Notes: generated by a model not told the origin, from the sequence alone. Shown: positions 26,816 to 36,386, counted from the stretch's first letter. The stretch is 64,000 nucleotides of DNA from Deltaproteobacteria bacterium (GCA_020632995.1 JACKEN010000025.1:3878-67877); one strand, 5' to 3'. Made by a program: numbers and translations.

Positions 26816-29800
26816 TCAGAACAACGTCCCCGACGCGCCGGGCTGGCCCGCGTTGCCCGCGCTGCCGCCCGCCGCGCCACCACCTGCCGTGGAGAGCGTG
26901 TTACCGGTGAGCGTCGGGGTCGAGCCCACCGCGCGGTAGACCGCGAAGCTCGCGCCACCCGCGCCGCCGCCGCCGTGACCGCCGCGGCCGCCGTTGCGAC
27001 CCGAAGCCCCGCCGCCGCCGTTGCCGGAGTCGTCCTGCCCGCTGCCGCCGGAGCCCGCGCCGCCGCCGGTGCCGCCGTTGCCACCGGTGCCGCCGCCGCC
27101 GCCGTTGCCGCCGGGGCCAGCGGAGATCGTGCAGCTCTGGACCACCGGGGACGACGACACCAAGAACATGCCGAAGGACCCGCCGCCGCCGCGCCCACCG
27201 ATGCCGAGGCCACCGCCGCAGCCACCCGCGCCGCCGCCGCCGCCGCCACCGCCGCGATCCGCGTTGCAGGGGTTCCCGGTCGAGATGCAGGCGATCACGT
27301 TCGCGTAGCAGTCATCGGCGCCACCGCCGCCACCACCACCGCCGCCGCCGCCGCCGCCCGCGGTGCCCGCGGTGCCGTTGCTGCCGCTGCCGGGCACCCA
27401 CAGGTTCGACGCGATGGACCCCGCTGCAGTGCCGCCTGCGCCGTTGGTGCCGCTGACCCCGAGCACGCCGAGGCTGCCCGATGCGCCGCCGCCGCCGCCC
27501 TTTCGGCCGCCGCAGCTCGAGCACGCGCCGCTGTTGCAGACCTGGGCGCCGAGGCCGCCGCCGCCGCCGGTGCCCCCGTTGATCGCGGTGGTGCCGCCGA
27601 CCCCGTTTGCGTTGTCGTGGCCGCCGCGGCCGCCGCCGCCGCCCGCGCGACCGCAGCTGCTGCTGCCGCCGGCGCCGCCCAGGCCATTGCTCGAGCAGCC
27701 GTCGCAGCCCGCCTGACCGACGACGCCGCTCCCGCCGTTGGCGCCCGGAGTCCCGCCGGAGCCCACCTGGCCGTCGCCGCCGCGGCCGGTGCTCACGGTG
27801 AGGTTCGAGAGCACCAGGTTGCTCCCTGAGCCGCGCACGTACACACCGTAGACGCTGCCGCTCGCGCTCGGGTTGTTGCCGACGCTCACCGTGAAGCCGT
27901 CCATGCGGGTGCTGAGCAACAAGTTCTGCGCGCGGACGCCGAACAGGTCACCCGAGACCGCGCCGCCGCTGATGACGGTCGCGTTGCTGTAGCTGCGGCT
28001 CCGCCAGTTCAGCGGGTCGTAGCCCGCGTAGAGGCCGACGCCGTCGGCGACGTCCACCACCTCGTTGTAGAAGCCGCCCGCCACCAGCACCTGCACGAAG
28101 CCGCGCTGGTTCGCCTTGCTGATGCCGGCCGCGATGGTGCGGACCGGGCTGCCGTACAGGCCGGTGTTGGTGTCGCTGCCGAGGGGCGAGACGAAGATCG
28201 CCGCGCTCGCGTCGCCGTCGATGCCGTCACAGTCGCGGTCGACGAAGCTGCTGTCGGGCAGGTCGACCCCCGTCCCGGGCGTGCACTGGTACTCACAGCC
28301 GTTCGTGGTGCTGCCGTCGAGGTCCACCCAGCCGGGGGCGCAGCCGGTGAAGGTGCAGACCCCGGCGTTGCAGCTCTCGGACGCGTTGGCGTAGTCGCAG
28401 GCCTGGTTGCAGCCGCCGCAGTGCAAGAGGCTCGTGGTGACGTTCACCTCGCAGCCGTCCGCGTCGACCCCGTTGCAGTCGTCGAAGTTCACGTCGCACT
28501 GCGCGATCACGCACGCGCCGGTGCTGCAGGCGGGGGTGGCGTTGGCCAGGTTGCAGGCGTTCCCGCAGAAGCCGCAGTTCAGGGTGTCGGCGTTGGTGTT
28601 CACCTCACAGCCGTCGCCCGGGGACGCGTTGCAGTCCGCGAACGGCGCGGTGCAGGCCTGGATCTGGCAGCTGCCCGCGTTGCAGGTCGGGGTGCCGTTG
28701 GCCACCGTACACGCCGCGCCGCAGCCACCGCAGTGCTGGAGGCTGTTCGAGGTGTTGGCCTCGCACCCGTTGGCGTACTGGCCGTCGCAGTCCTGCCAGG
28801 GCGCGGTGCAGCTCGCCACCGCGCAGGCCCCGCCGAGGCAGCTCGGGGCGCCGTTGGCGACCTGGCAGACGTTCCCGCAGACGCCGCAGGACAGCACGTT
28901 GTTCGACAGGTTGGTCTCGCAGCCGTCGGCGTACTGGGCGTTGCAGTCCGCGAATGGCGCGGTGCAGCTCGCCACCCCGCACGCGCCGTTGGTGCAGGCG
29001 GGCGCGCCGTTGGCCACCGAGCAGGTCACGTTGCAGGCACCGCAGGTGGCCACGCTGTTCGAGAGGTTGGCCTCGCAGCCGTCGGCGTACTGGCTGTTGC
29101 AGTCCGCGAACGGCGCGGTGCAGCTCGCCACCCCGCACGCGCCGCCGGTGCAGGCGGGGGCGCCGTTGGCCACCGCGCAGGCCACCCCGCACGAGCCGCA
29201 GTTCAGCACGCTGGACGCGGTGTTGGTCTCGCACCCGTCCACGTACTGGTTGTTGCAGTCGTCCCAGGGGGCGACGCAGGCCGAGATCTGGCATGCGCCG
29301 GCGGTGCAACGCGGGCTGCCGTTGGCCACCGCGCACTGGGTGGAGCAGCTCCCGCAGGTGGTGACGCTGTTCTGGAGGTCCGCCTCGCAGCCGTCGCCGT
29401 AGGTCGAGTTGCAGTCGAAGAAGCCCGGGTTGCACCCGGCGATCGCGCAGGCGCCGGTGTTGCAGACCGGGGTGCCGTTGGCCACCGCGCAGGCGGTGTT
29501 GCAAGTGCCGCAGTTGGAGAGGTCGACCATGAGGTTCGACTCACAGCCGTCGCCGTACTGGTTGTTGCAGTCGTCGAAGTTCGTGTTGCAGCTCGACACC
29601 GCGCAGCTGCCGCTCGCGCAGACCGGGGCGCCGTTGGCCACCGTGCACACCGTGCCGCAGGTGCCGCAGTTGGACAGGTCGGCCTGCAGGTTGAAGCCGT
29701 TGTCGGCCGCGCCGTCGCAGTCGTCGTCGAGGGTGTTGCAGGTCTCGGTCACCGCCTGGTTCTGGCTCTGGCCGGGGTTGGTCGAGCAGGTGGAGCCCGC

Positions 29801-31990
29801 GCCGCTGGGGGTGCACTCGATGACGCCGCCGCCGCACTGGCCCACGCCGTCGCACGCGGTGCCGAGCGAGAAGCCCTCGTCGGTCTGGCCGTTGCAGTCG
29901 TCGTCGGCGCCGTTGCACGCCTCCACCGGCGGCGTGGCCTGGACGCAGAAGTACTCGCAGCCGTTGGCCGGGTCGTTGTCGAGGTCCCACTGGTTGGGGG
30001 CGCAGCCCACGCCCTCGCCGGACAGGTTGACCACGGTGAGGACGCCGTCACGGTCGTTGGTCAGCAGCTCGATCGCGCCGGTGTCGACCCCGATCTGGAG
30101 CGGAGCGTAGCCGACGTCCACCGTGACGCTCCCGCCCGGGACCACCGAGGCGGGGAGCGCGGGGCCGTTGCTCAGGGCGAAGTCGGGGCTGGAGCCCGCG
30201 CCGAGGGCGAGGCGCTCGATGACCAGGTGACCCACGCCGGTGTTCTGGATGGTGAGGGTGACGATCGGGGCGGAGGAGCCGCGGTAGATGGTGCCGAAGG
30301 CGATCGGCGACGCCGGGATGGGGGGCACCGAGGACTTGAAGAGGAACACCGTGGGGTCGGTGCCCTCGCCCGAGAGGGGCACGTCCAGCCGGGGCTGGGC
30401 GGGGTCGTTGGTGGTGACCGCGAGGACGCCAGTGTCGGGCCCGATGACGATCGGGCGGTAGCTCACCGTGAGGTCGAGGGACTCACCGGGGGCGAGGGGG
30501 CCGCCCGAGCCGGGGGTCACCGAGAAGTCGGTGGAGCTGCCCGTCGCAAGCCCGATTGCGGTGATCACCAGGGGCGAGCCGCCGTCGTTCCGCACCGTCA
30601 CCACCTGGCTCACCATCTGGCCGGCGGCGCGGAACACGTGGACCTCGCCGAAGGCCACCGCGGGGGTGGAGGTCGCGATGACCGGGGGCAGGAGCACCTC
30701 GCCCCTGAGCGGCACGTCGCGCACCGGGAGGTCGAGGTCCGAGGACTCCACCCGCAGCACGCCCGAGATGGCGCCGGGGCTGGGCGGATCTGCAGTCAGG
30801 CTTGCGGCGATCACCCCGCCGGGCGAGAGGGTCCACGGCACGCTCGAGGTGAGGGTGAGGCCGAAGCCGGCGGGGGCGCCGACCAGGGCGGCGTCGAGCA
30901 CGGTGAGGCTGTCGTCGCCGACGCTCCGGATCGCCACCGGCACCGTCCGGGGGAAGCCCACGAACACCGTGCCGAGGTCGATGGGGTCGGGCTCGACCTG
31001 CACGCTCGCCTGGATGCCCTGCCCCACCAGCCGGATGGTGTAGGGGCGCTCGTCGTCGTCCGCGTCGTCGTTGCCGATGATCAGGCGCTCCTCCACCGAC
31101 TCTGCCCGCAGCGGGGTGAAGGTGACGGTGATGGCCACGGTGTCCACCGGGGCGCCCGAGGCGTCGACGCACAGGCCATCCACGCAGGTGGTGCCAGGCA
31201 GGTCGCACTGCCCCGCGCTGCACAGGGCCTCGGGGCGGAACTTGCCGAGCAAGGTCGGCAGCGCGGTGGAGGTCTCGACCGTGAAGAGCACGCTCGGGTT
31301 GGGGTCGGTGCGCACCGACTCCACCCGCAGCACCGCGTTCCCGGTGCCCACGTTCTTCACGAAGACGGTAGCCTGGCTGGTGGCGCCGATAGGGGTGGCG
31401 CCGAAGTCGAGCACCGGCACCTCGGGGGCGGAGTCCGCCGCGTCGCGCACCACCGCGATCTCGTTCTGGCCCTTGTACTCGGCGACGAGGGGCACCACGA
31501 CCACCGGCTGCTCGCGATCGTCGCTCACCACCCGCAGGCGGTCGTGGACGTCCTGCCCGTCCCGGGCCACGTAGAGCACCCGCGCGGTGCGGAGCTCGCC
31601 CGGGGCGAGGGTCTCGGGGAGGAGCCCGCCCGCGTCGAGGCTCAGCTCACCCGAGGCGTTGTCCTCGATCTCGAGGGCGAGCAGCTCGAGGTCGGCGTCG
31701 CCGATGTTCTCGACCGTCAACGTGAGTTGCACCGGCACGCCCAGCTGGAAGGCGCCGAAGTCGAGCGTCTCGGGCGACACCCGGACCTTGCCGCGGCCCA
31801 TGGGCCCCGCGTCGGGCTGGGTCTCGACCTCGCACACCCCCGCCCGGCACACCGAGCCGGTCGGGCAGGGGTTGGTCTCGTCGCAACCCACGTTGCTCCC
31901 CGCGTCGGCCCCGGGGGTCGGGCTGGGGAGCGGGTCCTCGCTGCAGGCCCACAGGAGGACGAGGGGGAGCCAGATCAGGCGCCGGCGCAT
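26816..31990 (-). CDS. 1724-residue mosaic surface lipoprotein
   Basis: The start is the ATG before RRRLIWLPLVLLWAC, a lipobox with Cys near 15. Domains in order: a Cys/Pro linker; about five choice-of-anchor-D (ASH-like) Ig repeats to about residue 660 (LDFGAFQLGVPVQLTLTVEN, VAFGEVHVFRAAGQ); MopE-type Cys/Asp motifs (ACNGADDDCNGQTDEGF, TCNTLDDDCDGAADNGF); nine tandem about 51-residue Cys repeats (about 767-1213) of the type CGxCxxxCxVANGxPxCxxGxCxxxxCxxxFxDCNxxYxDGCExN; a beta-helix start (AIFVSPLGSDTNTG, near 1263); and about 320 residues of GGxGG-rich sequence with a run of 13 Gly. All parts are known extracellular modules. No enzyme is seen; an adhesive or matrix role is inferred. Confidence 0.87.
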   Translation of the reverse strand: MRRRLIWLPLVLLWACSEDPLPSPTPGADAGSNVGCDETNPCPTGSVCRAGVCEVETQPDAGPMGRGKVRVSPETLDFGAFQLGVPVQLTLTVENIGDADLELLALEIEDNASGELSLDAGGLLPETLAPGELRTARVLYVARDGQDVHDRLRVVSDDREQPVVVVPLVAEYKGQNEIAVVRDAADSAPEVPVLDFGATPIGATSQATVFVKNVGTGNAVLRVESVRTDPNPSVLFTVETSTALPTLLGKFRPEALCSAGQCDLPGTTCVDGLCVDASGAPVDTVAITVTFTPLRAESVEERLIIGNDDADDDERPYTIRLVGQGIQASVQVEPDPIDLGTVFVGFPRTVPVAIRSVGDDSLTVLDAALVGAPAGFGLTLTSSVPWTLSPGGVIAASLTADPPSPGAISGVLRVESSDLDLPVRDVPLRGEVLLPPVIATSTPAVAFGEVHVFRAAGQMVSQVVTVRNDGGSPLVITAIGLATGSSTDFSVTPGSGGPLAPGESLDLTVSYRPIVIGPDTGVLAVTTNDPAQPRLDVPLSGEGTDPTVFLFKSSVPPIPASPIAFGTIYRGSSAPIVTLTIQNTGVGHLVIERLALGAGSSPDFALSNGPALPASVVPGGSVTVDVGYAPLQIGVDTGAIELLTNDRDGVLTVVNLSGEGVGCAPNQWDLDNDPANGCEYFCVQATPPVEACNGADDDCNGQTDEGFSLGTACDGVGQCGGGVIECTPSGAGSTCSTNPGQSQNQAVTETCNTLDDDCDGAADNGFNLQADLSNCGTCGTVCTVANGAPVCASGSCAVSSCNTNFDDCNNQYGDGCESNLMVDLSNCGTCNTACAVANGTPVCNTGACAIAGCNPGFFDCNSTYGDGCEADLQNSVTTCGSCSTQCAVANGSPRCTAGACQISACVAPWDDCNNQYVDGCETNTASSVLNCGSCGVACAVANGAPACTGGACGVASCTAPFADCNSQYADGCEANLSNSVATCGACNVTCSVANGAPACTNGACGVASCTAPFADCNAQYADGCETNLSNNVLSCGVCGNVCQVANGAPSCLGGACAVASCTAPWQDCDGQYANGCEANTSNSLQHCGGCGAACTVANGTPTCNAGSCQIQACTAPFADCNASPGDGCEVNTNADTLNCGFCGNACNLANATPACSTGACVIAQCDVNFDDCNGVDADGCEVNVTTSLLHCGGCNQACDYANASESCNAGVCTFTGCAPGWVDLDGSTTNGCEYQCTPGTGVDLPDSSFVDRDCDGIDGDASAAIFVSPLGSDTNTGLYGSPVRTIAAGISKANQRGFVQVLVAGGFYNEVVDVADGVGLYAGYDPLNWRSRSYSNATVISGGAVSGDLFGVRAQNLLLSTRMDGFTVSVGNNPSASGSVYGVYVRGSGSNLVLSNLTVSTGRGGDGQVGSGGTPGANGGSGVVGQAGCDGCSSNGLGGAGGSSSCGRAGGGGGRGGHDNANGVGGTTAINGGTGGGGGLGAQVCNSGACSSCGGRKGGGGGASGSLGVLGVSGTNGAGGTAAGSIASNLWVPGSGSNGTAGTAGGGGGGGGGGGGGADDCYANVIACISTGNPCNADRGGGGGGGGAGGCGGGLGIGGRGGGGSFGMFLVSSSPVVQSCTISAGPGGNGGGGGTGGNGGTGGGAGSGGSGQDDSGNGGGGASGRNGGRGGHGGGGAGGASFAVYRAVGSTPTLTGNTLSTAGGGAAGGSAGNAGQPGASGTLF
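28280..29690 (-). repeat. nine tandem Cys-rich (MopE-like) coding repeats
   Basis: Within the mosaic lipoprotein gene, nine consecutive units of about 153 bp encode CGxCxxxC ... VANGxPxC ... CTAPFADCN ... YADGCExN. Units 4 and 5 share SCTAPFADCN and GACGVASCTAPF exactly, so recent duplication is likely. The repeats may vary in number between strains. Confidence 0.8.
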
Positions 31991-32040
31991 CGTCCAGGCA
32001 TACCCGGGGTTGGGCGGGGGAGCAACGTGCGTGCCCGAAC

Positions 32041-33279
32041 TCACTCCGGGAGGAGGATGTCCTTCGTCCGGTACATGAACTCGGCCCGGGCCATGCGGTC
32101 CTCCTCACCCCACGGGTTGCTGAAGGTCACCCAGTCGTCGTCCACCCCGGTCACGAGGACGCGGTGCCCGGAGTCGTCGTCCCACTGCACCGACACCGGG
32201 ACGGTGTGGCCGGCCTCGGTGTGCCGCTGGAGCGCCTGGGCCAGGGTCACCCGGGACACGTGCTCAGGCGTGAGTGACGTGAAGCTTTCCGCGGTGAGCG
32301 CCTCCATCAGGGGCTCGAAGGCGTCGACGTCGAGCCCCACGCCCAGGTCCTCCAGGACGAGGTGCGTGCTGGTGTCCCGCGCGTTGTCGTAATCCTGGGC
32401 GCCGTTGGCGTATTCCATCAGCGCCGGGTTCAGGAGGCGCTGCGTCAAGGCGCGCCCGCTGTCGCCGTGGCCGAGCTCCCGCTCCCACAGATAGTCGCGC
32501 GCCAGGGTGTCGCCGTTGGCCAGCGTCACCTCGCCCTCCACCGAGGCCAGCCCGCGCACGATCCGCACGTACTCCGCCGGTTGGTGCTCCGCCATGTACA
32601 TCGCGGCGGAGGTCACGCCGCAGGTCGACTTGCGCCCCTGGCTGATCGCGGTGGGGTCGTCGAGCTCCTGGATCAGGTCGGACACCAGAGCGTCGCGATC
32701 GATGTGCTCGCCCACCGGTTCGGTCGCCGCGCGGTACAGCTCCCGGAGGAGGCGATCGCCCTGTTCGCCCTCGAACGCCCCGCGGAGCAGGAGAGATTGC
32801 AGCGACCGCCGAGCCTGTGGATCCTTGCGCGTGGCGATGAGCAGCCCACCATGGCGCGCGCGCTGATCGGGCCGGAGGGCATCGATGGCCACGCGCGCGG
32901 CCGCCTCGCGCTCCTCCACGTCCGCCTGCGCCGCGGCGCGATCCGCCGGCGCGCCCTGGTCCTGGACCCCGGCCGGATCCCGCAGCGGCTCGAGGGTCGC
33001 GGGCCCCACGCCGAAGCCCTCGCCCTCGAGCCCCTCGAGCTCCACCGCAAGCGTGACGCCGCCGTCGTCGACCCGCCCCACGCTGGCCTCGTGCCAGCCG
33101 GGTATCGCTGCGCAGTGCGCCTCGAAGGGGTGAAGCGAGGGCGCCTCCTCCACCACGTCCTCGTGCGAGGGCGCCCCCTCTTCCGGCGGAGGCGGCAGAG
33201 GAGGCGCGCAGACCGGCTCCATGCCGCAGTACGACATGCTCGAGGTCGTGGTGGAGGAGCAGGTGCCCGATGTCGCCAT
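32041..33279 (-). CDS. putative papain-like cysteine peptidase (C39-like)
   Basis: A 412-residue protein from the ATG at 33279. The C-terminal half looks like a papain-fold domain: C220 in GRKSTCGVTSAAMYMAEH, H372 in DDSGHRVLVTGVDDDW, and N388 in VTFSNPWGEED, the order and context of Cys, His and Asn in C39-like peptidases. The N-terminal 200 residues are Glu/Ala-rich and unrecognised, starting with a Ser/Thr/Cys-rich and Pro-rich stretch and no signal peptide. It lies 50 bp upstream of the mosaic lipoprotein gene on the same strand, so co-expression and processing of a surface protein is possible (inference). It could equally be a toxin or effector domain, or a transglutaminase-like fold. 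Confidence 0.62.
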   Translation of the reverse strand: MATSGTCSSTTTSSMSYCGMEPVCAPPLPPPPEEGAPSHEDVVEEAPSLHPFEAHCAAIPGWHEASVGRVDDGGVTLAVELEGLEGEGFGVGPATLEPLRDPAGVQDQGAPADRAAAQADVEEREAAARVAIDALRPDQRARHGGLLIATRKDPQARRSLQSLLLRGAFEGEQGDRLLRELYRAATEPVGEHIDRDALVSDLIQELDDPTAISQGRKSTCGVTSAAMYMAEHQPAEYVRIVRGLASVEGEVTLANGDTLARDYLWERELGHGDSGRALTQRLLNPALMEYANGAQDYDNARDTSTHLVLEDLGVGLDVDAFEPLMEALTAESFTSLTPEHVSRVTLAQALQRHTEAGHTVPVSVQWDDDSGHRVLVTGVDDDWVTFSNPWGEEDRMARAEFMYRTKDILLPE

Positions 33280-33380
33280 GACACCGGACAAAGCACACCG
33301 CGTACCAACCCTGATCTCAGGCGTGAGCGCGCGATCGACGCTCACCGTCCGGCCGCACCGGACGGACTCCGGACGGACGC

Positions 33381-34820
33381 CTAGCGACCCAGCGCGGCGC
33401 GTACGCCCGCCGCGTACTCGGGGTGCACCTGGGCGAAGAGCGCCAGCTGCCGCTCCACGATCATGTCGGGGACCCCAGACATCGACGCCGCGATGTTGGC
33501 GTACAGGCGCGCCTTCTGTTCCCCATCGAAGAGGTTGTAGAGGGCCCGGGGCTGGCTGAAGTCATCGTTGCCGTCCCGGTGATCATGCCGGTCCGCCGCG
33601 CCCGACAGCGCCATCGGTGGCTCCGCCACGTCCGGCCGCGCCACCGGGCCACCGAAGCTGTTCGGCTCATAGTAGGCGTCGGGGTTCGGGTTGTTGGCGA
33701 AGAAGCGCATCGCGCCATCCTTGTGGTAGTGGTGCACCGGGCACTTCGGGGCGTTCACCGGGAGCGCCTCGTAGTGCGTGCCCAGCCGATAGCGGTGGGC
33801 GTCCGCGTAGCTGAACAGGCGGGCCTGCAGCATCTTGTCGGGCGAGAAGCCGATGCCTGGTACCACGTTGCTGGGCGAGAACGCGGCCTGCTCCACCTCC
33901 GCGAAGTAGTTGTCCGGGTTGCGGTTCAGCTCCATCACCCCGACCTCGATCAGCGGGTACTCCGCGTGCGGCCACACCTTGGTGAGGTCGAAGGGATTGT
34001 AAGCCGTCTTGCTCGCGTCGGCCTCCGGCATCACCTGGACGTAGACCGTCCAGCGCGGGTAGTCACCGCGCTCGATCGACGAGAAGAGATCCTCCTGGGT
34101 GGACTCGCGGGTCTTGCCCACCACCGCCTCGGCCTCGGCGTTGGTCCAGTGCTTGTGGCCCTGCTGGGTCTTGAAGTGGAACTTCACCCAGAAGCGCTCC
34201 CCGCCCGCGTTCCAGAAGGAGAAGGTGTGCGAGCCGTACCCGTTCATGTGGCGCACGGTCTGGGGCAGGCCGCGGTCCGAGAACAAGATCGTGAGCTGAT
34301 GCAAGCTCTCCGGCGAGAGGGACCAGAAGTCCCAGGCCGCGGTGTTCGAGCGCAGGTTGGTGCGCGGGTGCCGCTTCTGGGTGTGGATGAAGTCCGGGAA
34401 CTTGAGGGGGTCGCGGATGAAGAACACCGGCGTGTTGTTCCCCACCACGTCCCAGTTCCCCTCCTCGGTGTAGAACTTCAGGGCGAAGCCGCGCACGTCG
34501 CGCTCGGCGTCGGCCGCGCCCTGCTCACCCGCCACGGTGGAGAAGCGGGCGAGCATCGGGGTCTGCTTGCCGACCTGCTCGAAGACCCTGGCCCGGCTGT
34601 AGCGGGTGATGTCCTTCGTCACCGTGAACGTGCCGAAGGCGCCCCAGCCCTTGGCGTGCACGACGCGCTCGGGGATGCGCTCGCGGTTCTGGTGGGCCAG
34701 CTTCTCGATGAGCTGCCAGTCCTGCATGAGCACCGGGCCCCGAGGCCCGGCGGTGAGGCTGTTCTGGTTGTCGGCGATGGGGGCGCCAGCGGAGGTGGTG
34801 TGGATCGGGTGCTTGCTCAT
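33381..34820 (-). CDS. katA: monofunctional haem catalase (clade with short subunit)
   Basis: A 479-residue protein, typical of small-subunit catalases. Distal His55 lies in ERVVHAKGWGAFGTF, the distal Asn in VVGNNTPVFFIRD (near 128), and the haem-ligating Tyr in QARLFSYADAHRYRLG (near 338). It converts hydrogen peroxide to water and oxygen in the cytoplasm. It is divergent from oxyR across 70 bp that hold an inverted repeat, a classic peroxide-response arrangement. Confidence 0.97.
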   Translation of the reverse strand: MSKHPIHTTSAGAPIADNQNSLTAGPRGPVLMQDWQLIEKLAHQNRERIPERVVHAKGWGAFGTFTVTKDITRYSRARVFEQVGKQTPMLARFSTVAGEQGAADAERDVRGFALKFYTEEGNWDVVGNNTPVFFIRDPLKFPDFIHTQKRHPRTNLRSNTAAWDFWSLSPESLHQLTILFSDRGLPQTVRHMNGYGSHTFSFWNAGGERFWVKFHFKTQQGHKHWTNAEAEAVVGKTRESTQEDLFSSIERGDYPRWTVYVQVMPEADASKTAYNPFDLTKVWPHAEYPLIEVGVMELNRNPDNYFAEVEQAAFSPSNVVPGIGFSPDKMLQARLFSYADAHRYRLGTHYEALPVNAPKCPVHHYHKDGAMRFFANNPNPDAYYEPNSFGGPVARPDVAEPPMALSGAADRHDHRDGNDDFSQPRALYNLFDGEQKARLYANIAASMSGVPDMIVERQLALFAQVHPEYAAGVRAALGR

Positions 34821-34890
34821 GCGATCGATCTAGGCCCGCGGGCTTGATTGGGGAATTACATCGTTCCAATCGATCTGATAACCTTGGCCT
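34821..34890. promoter_or_regulatory. katA-oxyR divergent control region
   Basis: The 70 bp between the two starts hold an inverted repeat with arms GATTGG (34846-34851) and CCAATC (34866-34871), extended by flanking matches (TTGATTGG against CCAATCGA). LysR-type regulators bind dyads with a T-N11-A core next to the divergent gene they control, so this is the probable OxyR site. The region is more AT-rich than its flanks. The exact OxyR consensus (four ATAG-like elements) is not obvious. Confidence 0.5.
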
Positions 34891-35796
34891 ATGATTCCCC
34901 ACCCCTTCACCCTGCGGCAGCTCCAGTACGTGGTGGCGGTGGCGGACGCCCTGAACTTCCGGCGCGCGGCCGAGCAGTGCCACGTCTCCCAACCCTCGTT
35001 GAGCGCCCAGCTCGCCCAGCTCGAGGACGCCATCGGAGTGCAGCTCTTCGAGCGGGACCGGCGCGGCGTCCTGCTCACGAGCGCGGGGGCGGAGCTGGTG
35101 GCCCGCGCCCGTCGGCTCCTCCTCGAGGCGGACGACCTCGTCTCGGCTGCCCGACGGGTGGGGGACCCGCTGAAAGGCAGCTTGCGGCTCGGGATCATCC
35201 CCACCATCTCGCCGTACCTGTTGCCCGCGGTGAGCCCCGCAGTGCGCGCCGCGTTCCCCGAGCTGCGACCGCTGTGGGTGGAGGACAAGACCGAGGCCCT
35301 CATGGAGTCCCTGGCCCGCGGCGCCCTCGACGGCGCGCTGGTGGCCCTGGAGGCCCCCTTGGGCGACGTGGAGTATGAGGAGGTGGCGGTGGACCCCTTC
35401 GTCCTCGCCGCGCCGCCCGGACACCCGTTGGTGAAGAAGGCAAGCCGCATTGCACACGCCGAGCTGGCGGGGCAACACATCCTGCTCTTGGACGACGGCC
35501 ACTGCTTCCGGGAGCAGGCCCTCTCGTTCTGCTCGACCGCTCGAGCCCACGAGCTGGCCTTTCGGGCCACCAGCCTCTCGACCCTCGCTCAAATGGTCGC
35601 GGGCGGGGCCGGGGTCACGCTCCTACCGAAGCTGGCGGTGGCCACCGAGGCCCATCGAGCGGGGCTGAAGGTACGCGCCTTCGCCGCCCCCGCGCCCCAC
35701 CGGACCCTGGCCCTGGTTTGGCGGCGGCGCGCCCCGATCGCGGAGGCGCTGCGCGCGCTGGCGAAGGTGATCCGCGGCGCCTACCCGAAGAGCTAG
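34891..35796 (+). CDS. oxyR: peroxide-sensing LysR-type regulator
   Basis: A 301-residue LysR-type regulator. The N-terminal helix-turn-helix reads FTLRQLQYVVAVADALNFRR and CHVSQPSLSAQL. The regulatory domain contains DGHCFREQALSFC with C205 and C214, the same nine-residue separation as the redox pair C199-C208 of E. coli OxyR, followed by FRATSLSTLAQMVAGGAGV, also OxyR-like. Peroxide oxidises the two cysteines to a disulfide and turns the protein into an activator. It is divergent from katA, its probable target. The stop overlaps the convergent gene by 4 bp. Confidence 0.95.
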   Translation: MIPHPFTLRQLQYVVAVADALNFRRAAEQCHVSQPSLSAQLAQLEDAIGVQLFERDRRGVLLTSAGAELVARARRLLLEADDLVSAARRVGDPLKGSLRLGIIPTISPYLLPAVSPAVRAAFPELRPLWVEDKTEALMESLARGALDGALVALEAPLGDVEYEEVAVDPFVLAAPPGHPLVKKASRIAHAELAGQHILLLDDGHCFREQALSFCSTARAHELAFRATSLSTLAQMVAGGAGVTLLPKLAVATEAHRAGLKVRAFAAPAPHRTLALVWRRRAPIAEALRALAKVIRGAYPKS

Positions 35797-36386
35797 CGGC
35801 CCAGCGGCCCGCGCGCCGCGAGCAGGGTGCGATCGCCGACCGGGCAGGGGATGGGCCCGCACACCGCGAGCTCCTGGAGGTCGGGCGGGATGACGACCTG
35901 GCCGTAGCCCTCTCGGTAGCCCGCCTCCCGGGCGCTCACCGAGGCCGCGTACATGTCGTAGATCGCGAGCAGCCCGGTGGGGACCGCGCCGGTGATCGCG
36001 AGGGCCGAGCCCATGAGCTGCTTGTTCTCGGCCCCACGCAGCTTGAAGCCCACTCCGGTGAGCATCACCGCGCCGGTGACCGCGCGCAGGAGGAACGTGA
36101 GGAAGGCATCGACGCCGCCGTGAGCGTAGATCTGGCCGGCGGAGGGCCCCACGATCGAGCCCAGGCCGAGGGCGATCATGCCGACGTCGAGCCGGACCCC
36201 CTCGTCGGCGCCCCGGCCGGTGCCCCACATGATGCCGGTGATCGCGAGAGGGAGCGCGGTGGCCCCCACCGACATCACCGAGGCCACCACCGGGTCCGGC
36301 GCCGCCTCGGCGCGCCCCGGCGCCGCTACCAGCAGGTACATCCCCAGGAGGGTCGAGAGCCCCAAGAGCCGCAGCAACCTGGCCAT
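35793..36386 (-). CDS. hypothetical membrane protein with signal peptide
   Basis: A 197-residue protein beginning with a signal LLGLSTLLGMYLLVAAPGRAEAA. Four or five further hydrophobic segments follow (SVMSVGATALPLAITGIMWG, VGMIALGLGSIVGPS, FLTFLLRAVTGAVMLTGVGF, MGSALAITGAVPTGLLAIY), then a short hydrophilic tail with two Cys (VCGPIPCPV). It resembles small myxobacterial envelope proteins of unknown role. No family assigned. Confidence 0.7.
   Translation of the reverse strand: MARLLRLLGLSTLLGMYLLVAAPGRAEAAPDPVVASVMSVGATALPLAITGIMWGTGRGADEGVRLDVGMIALGLGSIVGPSAGQIYAHGGVDAFLTFLLRAVTGAVMLTGVGFKLRGAENKQLMGSALAITGAVPTGLLAIYDMYAASVSAREAGYREGYGQVVIPPDLQELAVCGPIPCPVGDRTLLAARGPLGR

Noticed and set aside
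26975..27829. Plus-strand Ala/Pro-rich frames in the Gly-rich region
   Set aside because: Reverse complement of GGC/GGT codons of the Gly-rich domain; not separate genes.
28421..32392. Very long plus-strand open frame
   Set aside because: A shadow of the GC-rich mosaic lipoprotein gene; composition is low-complexity Arg/Ala/Val/His without domain sense.
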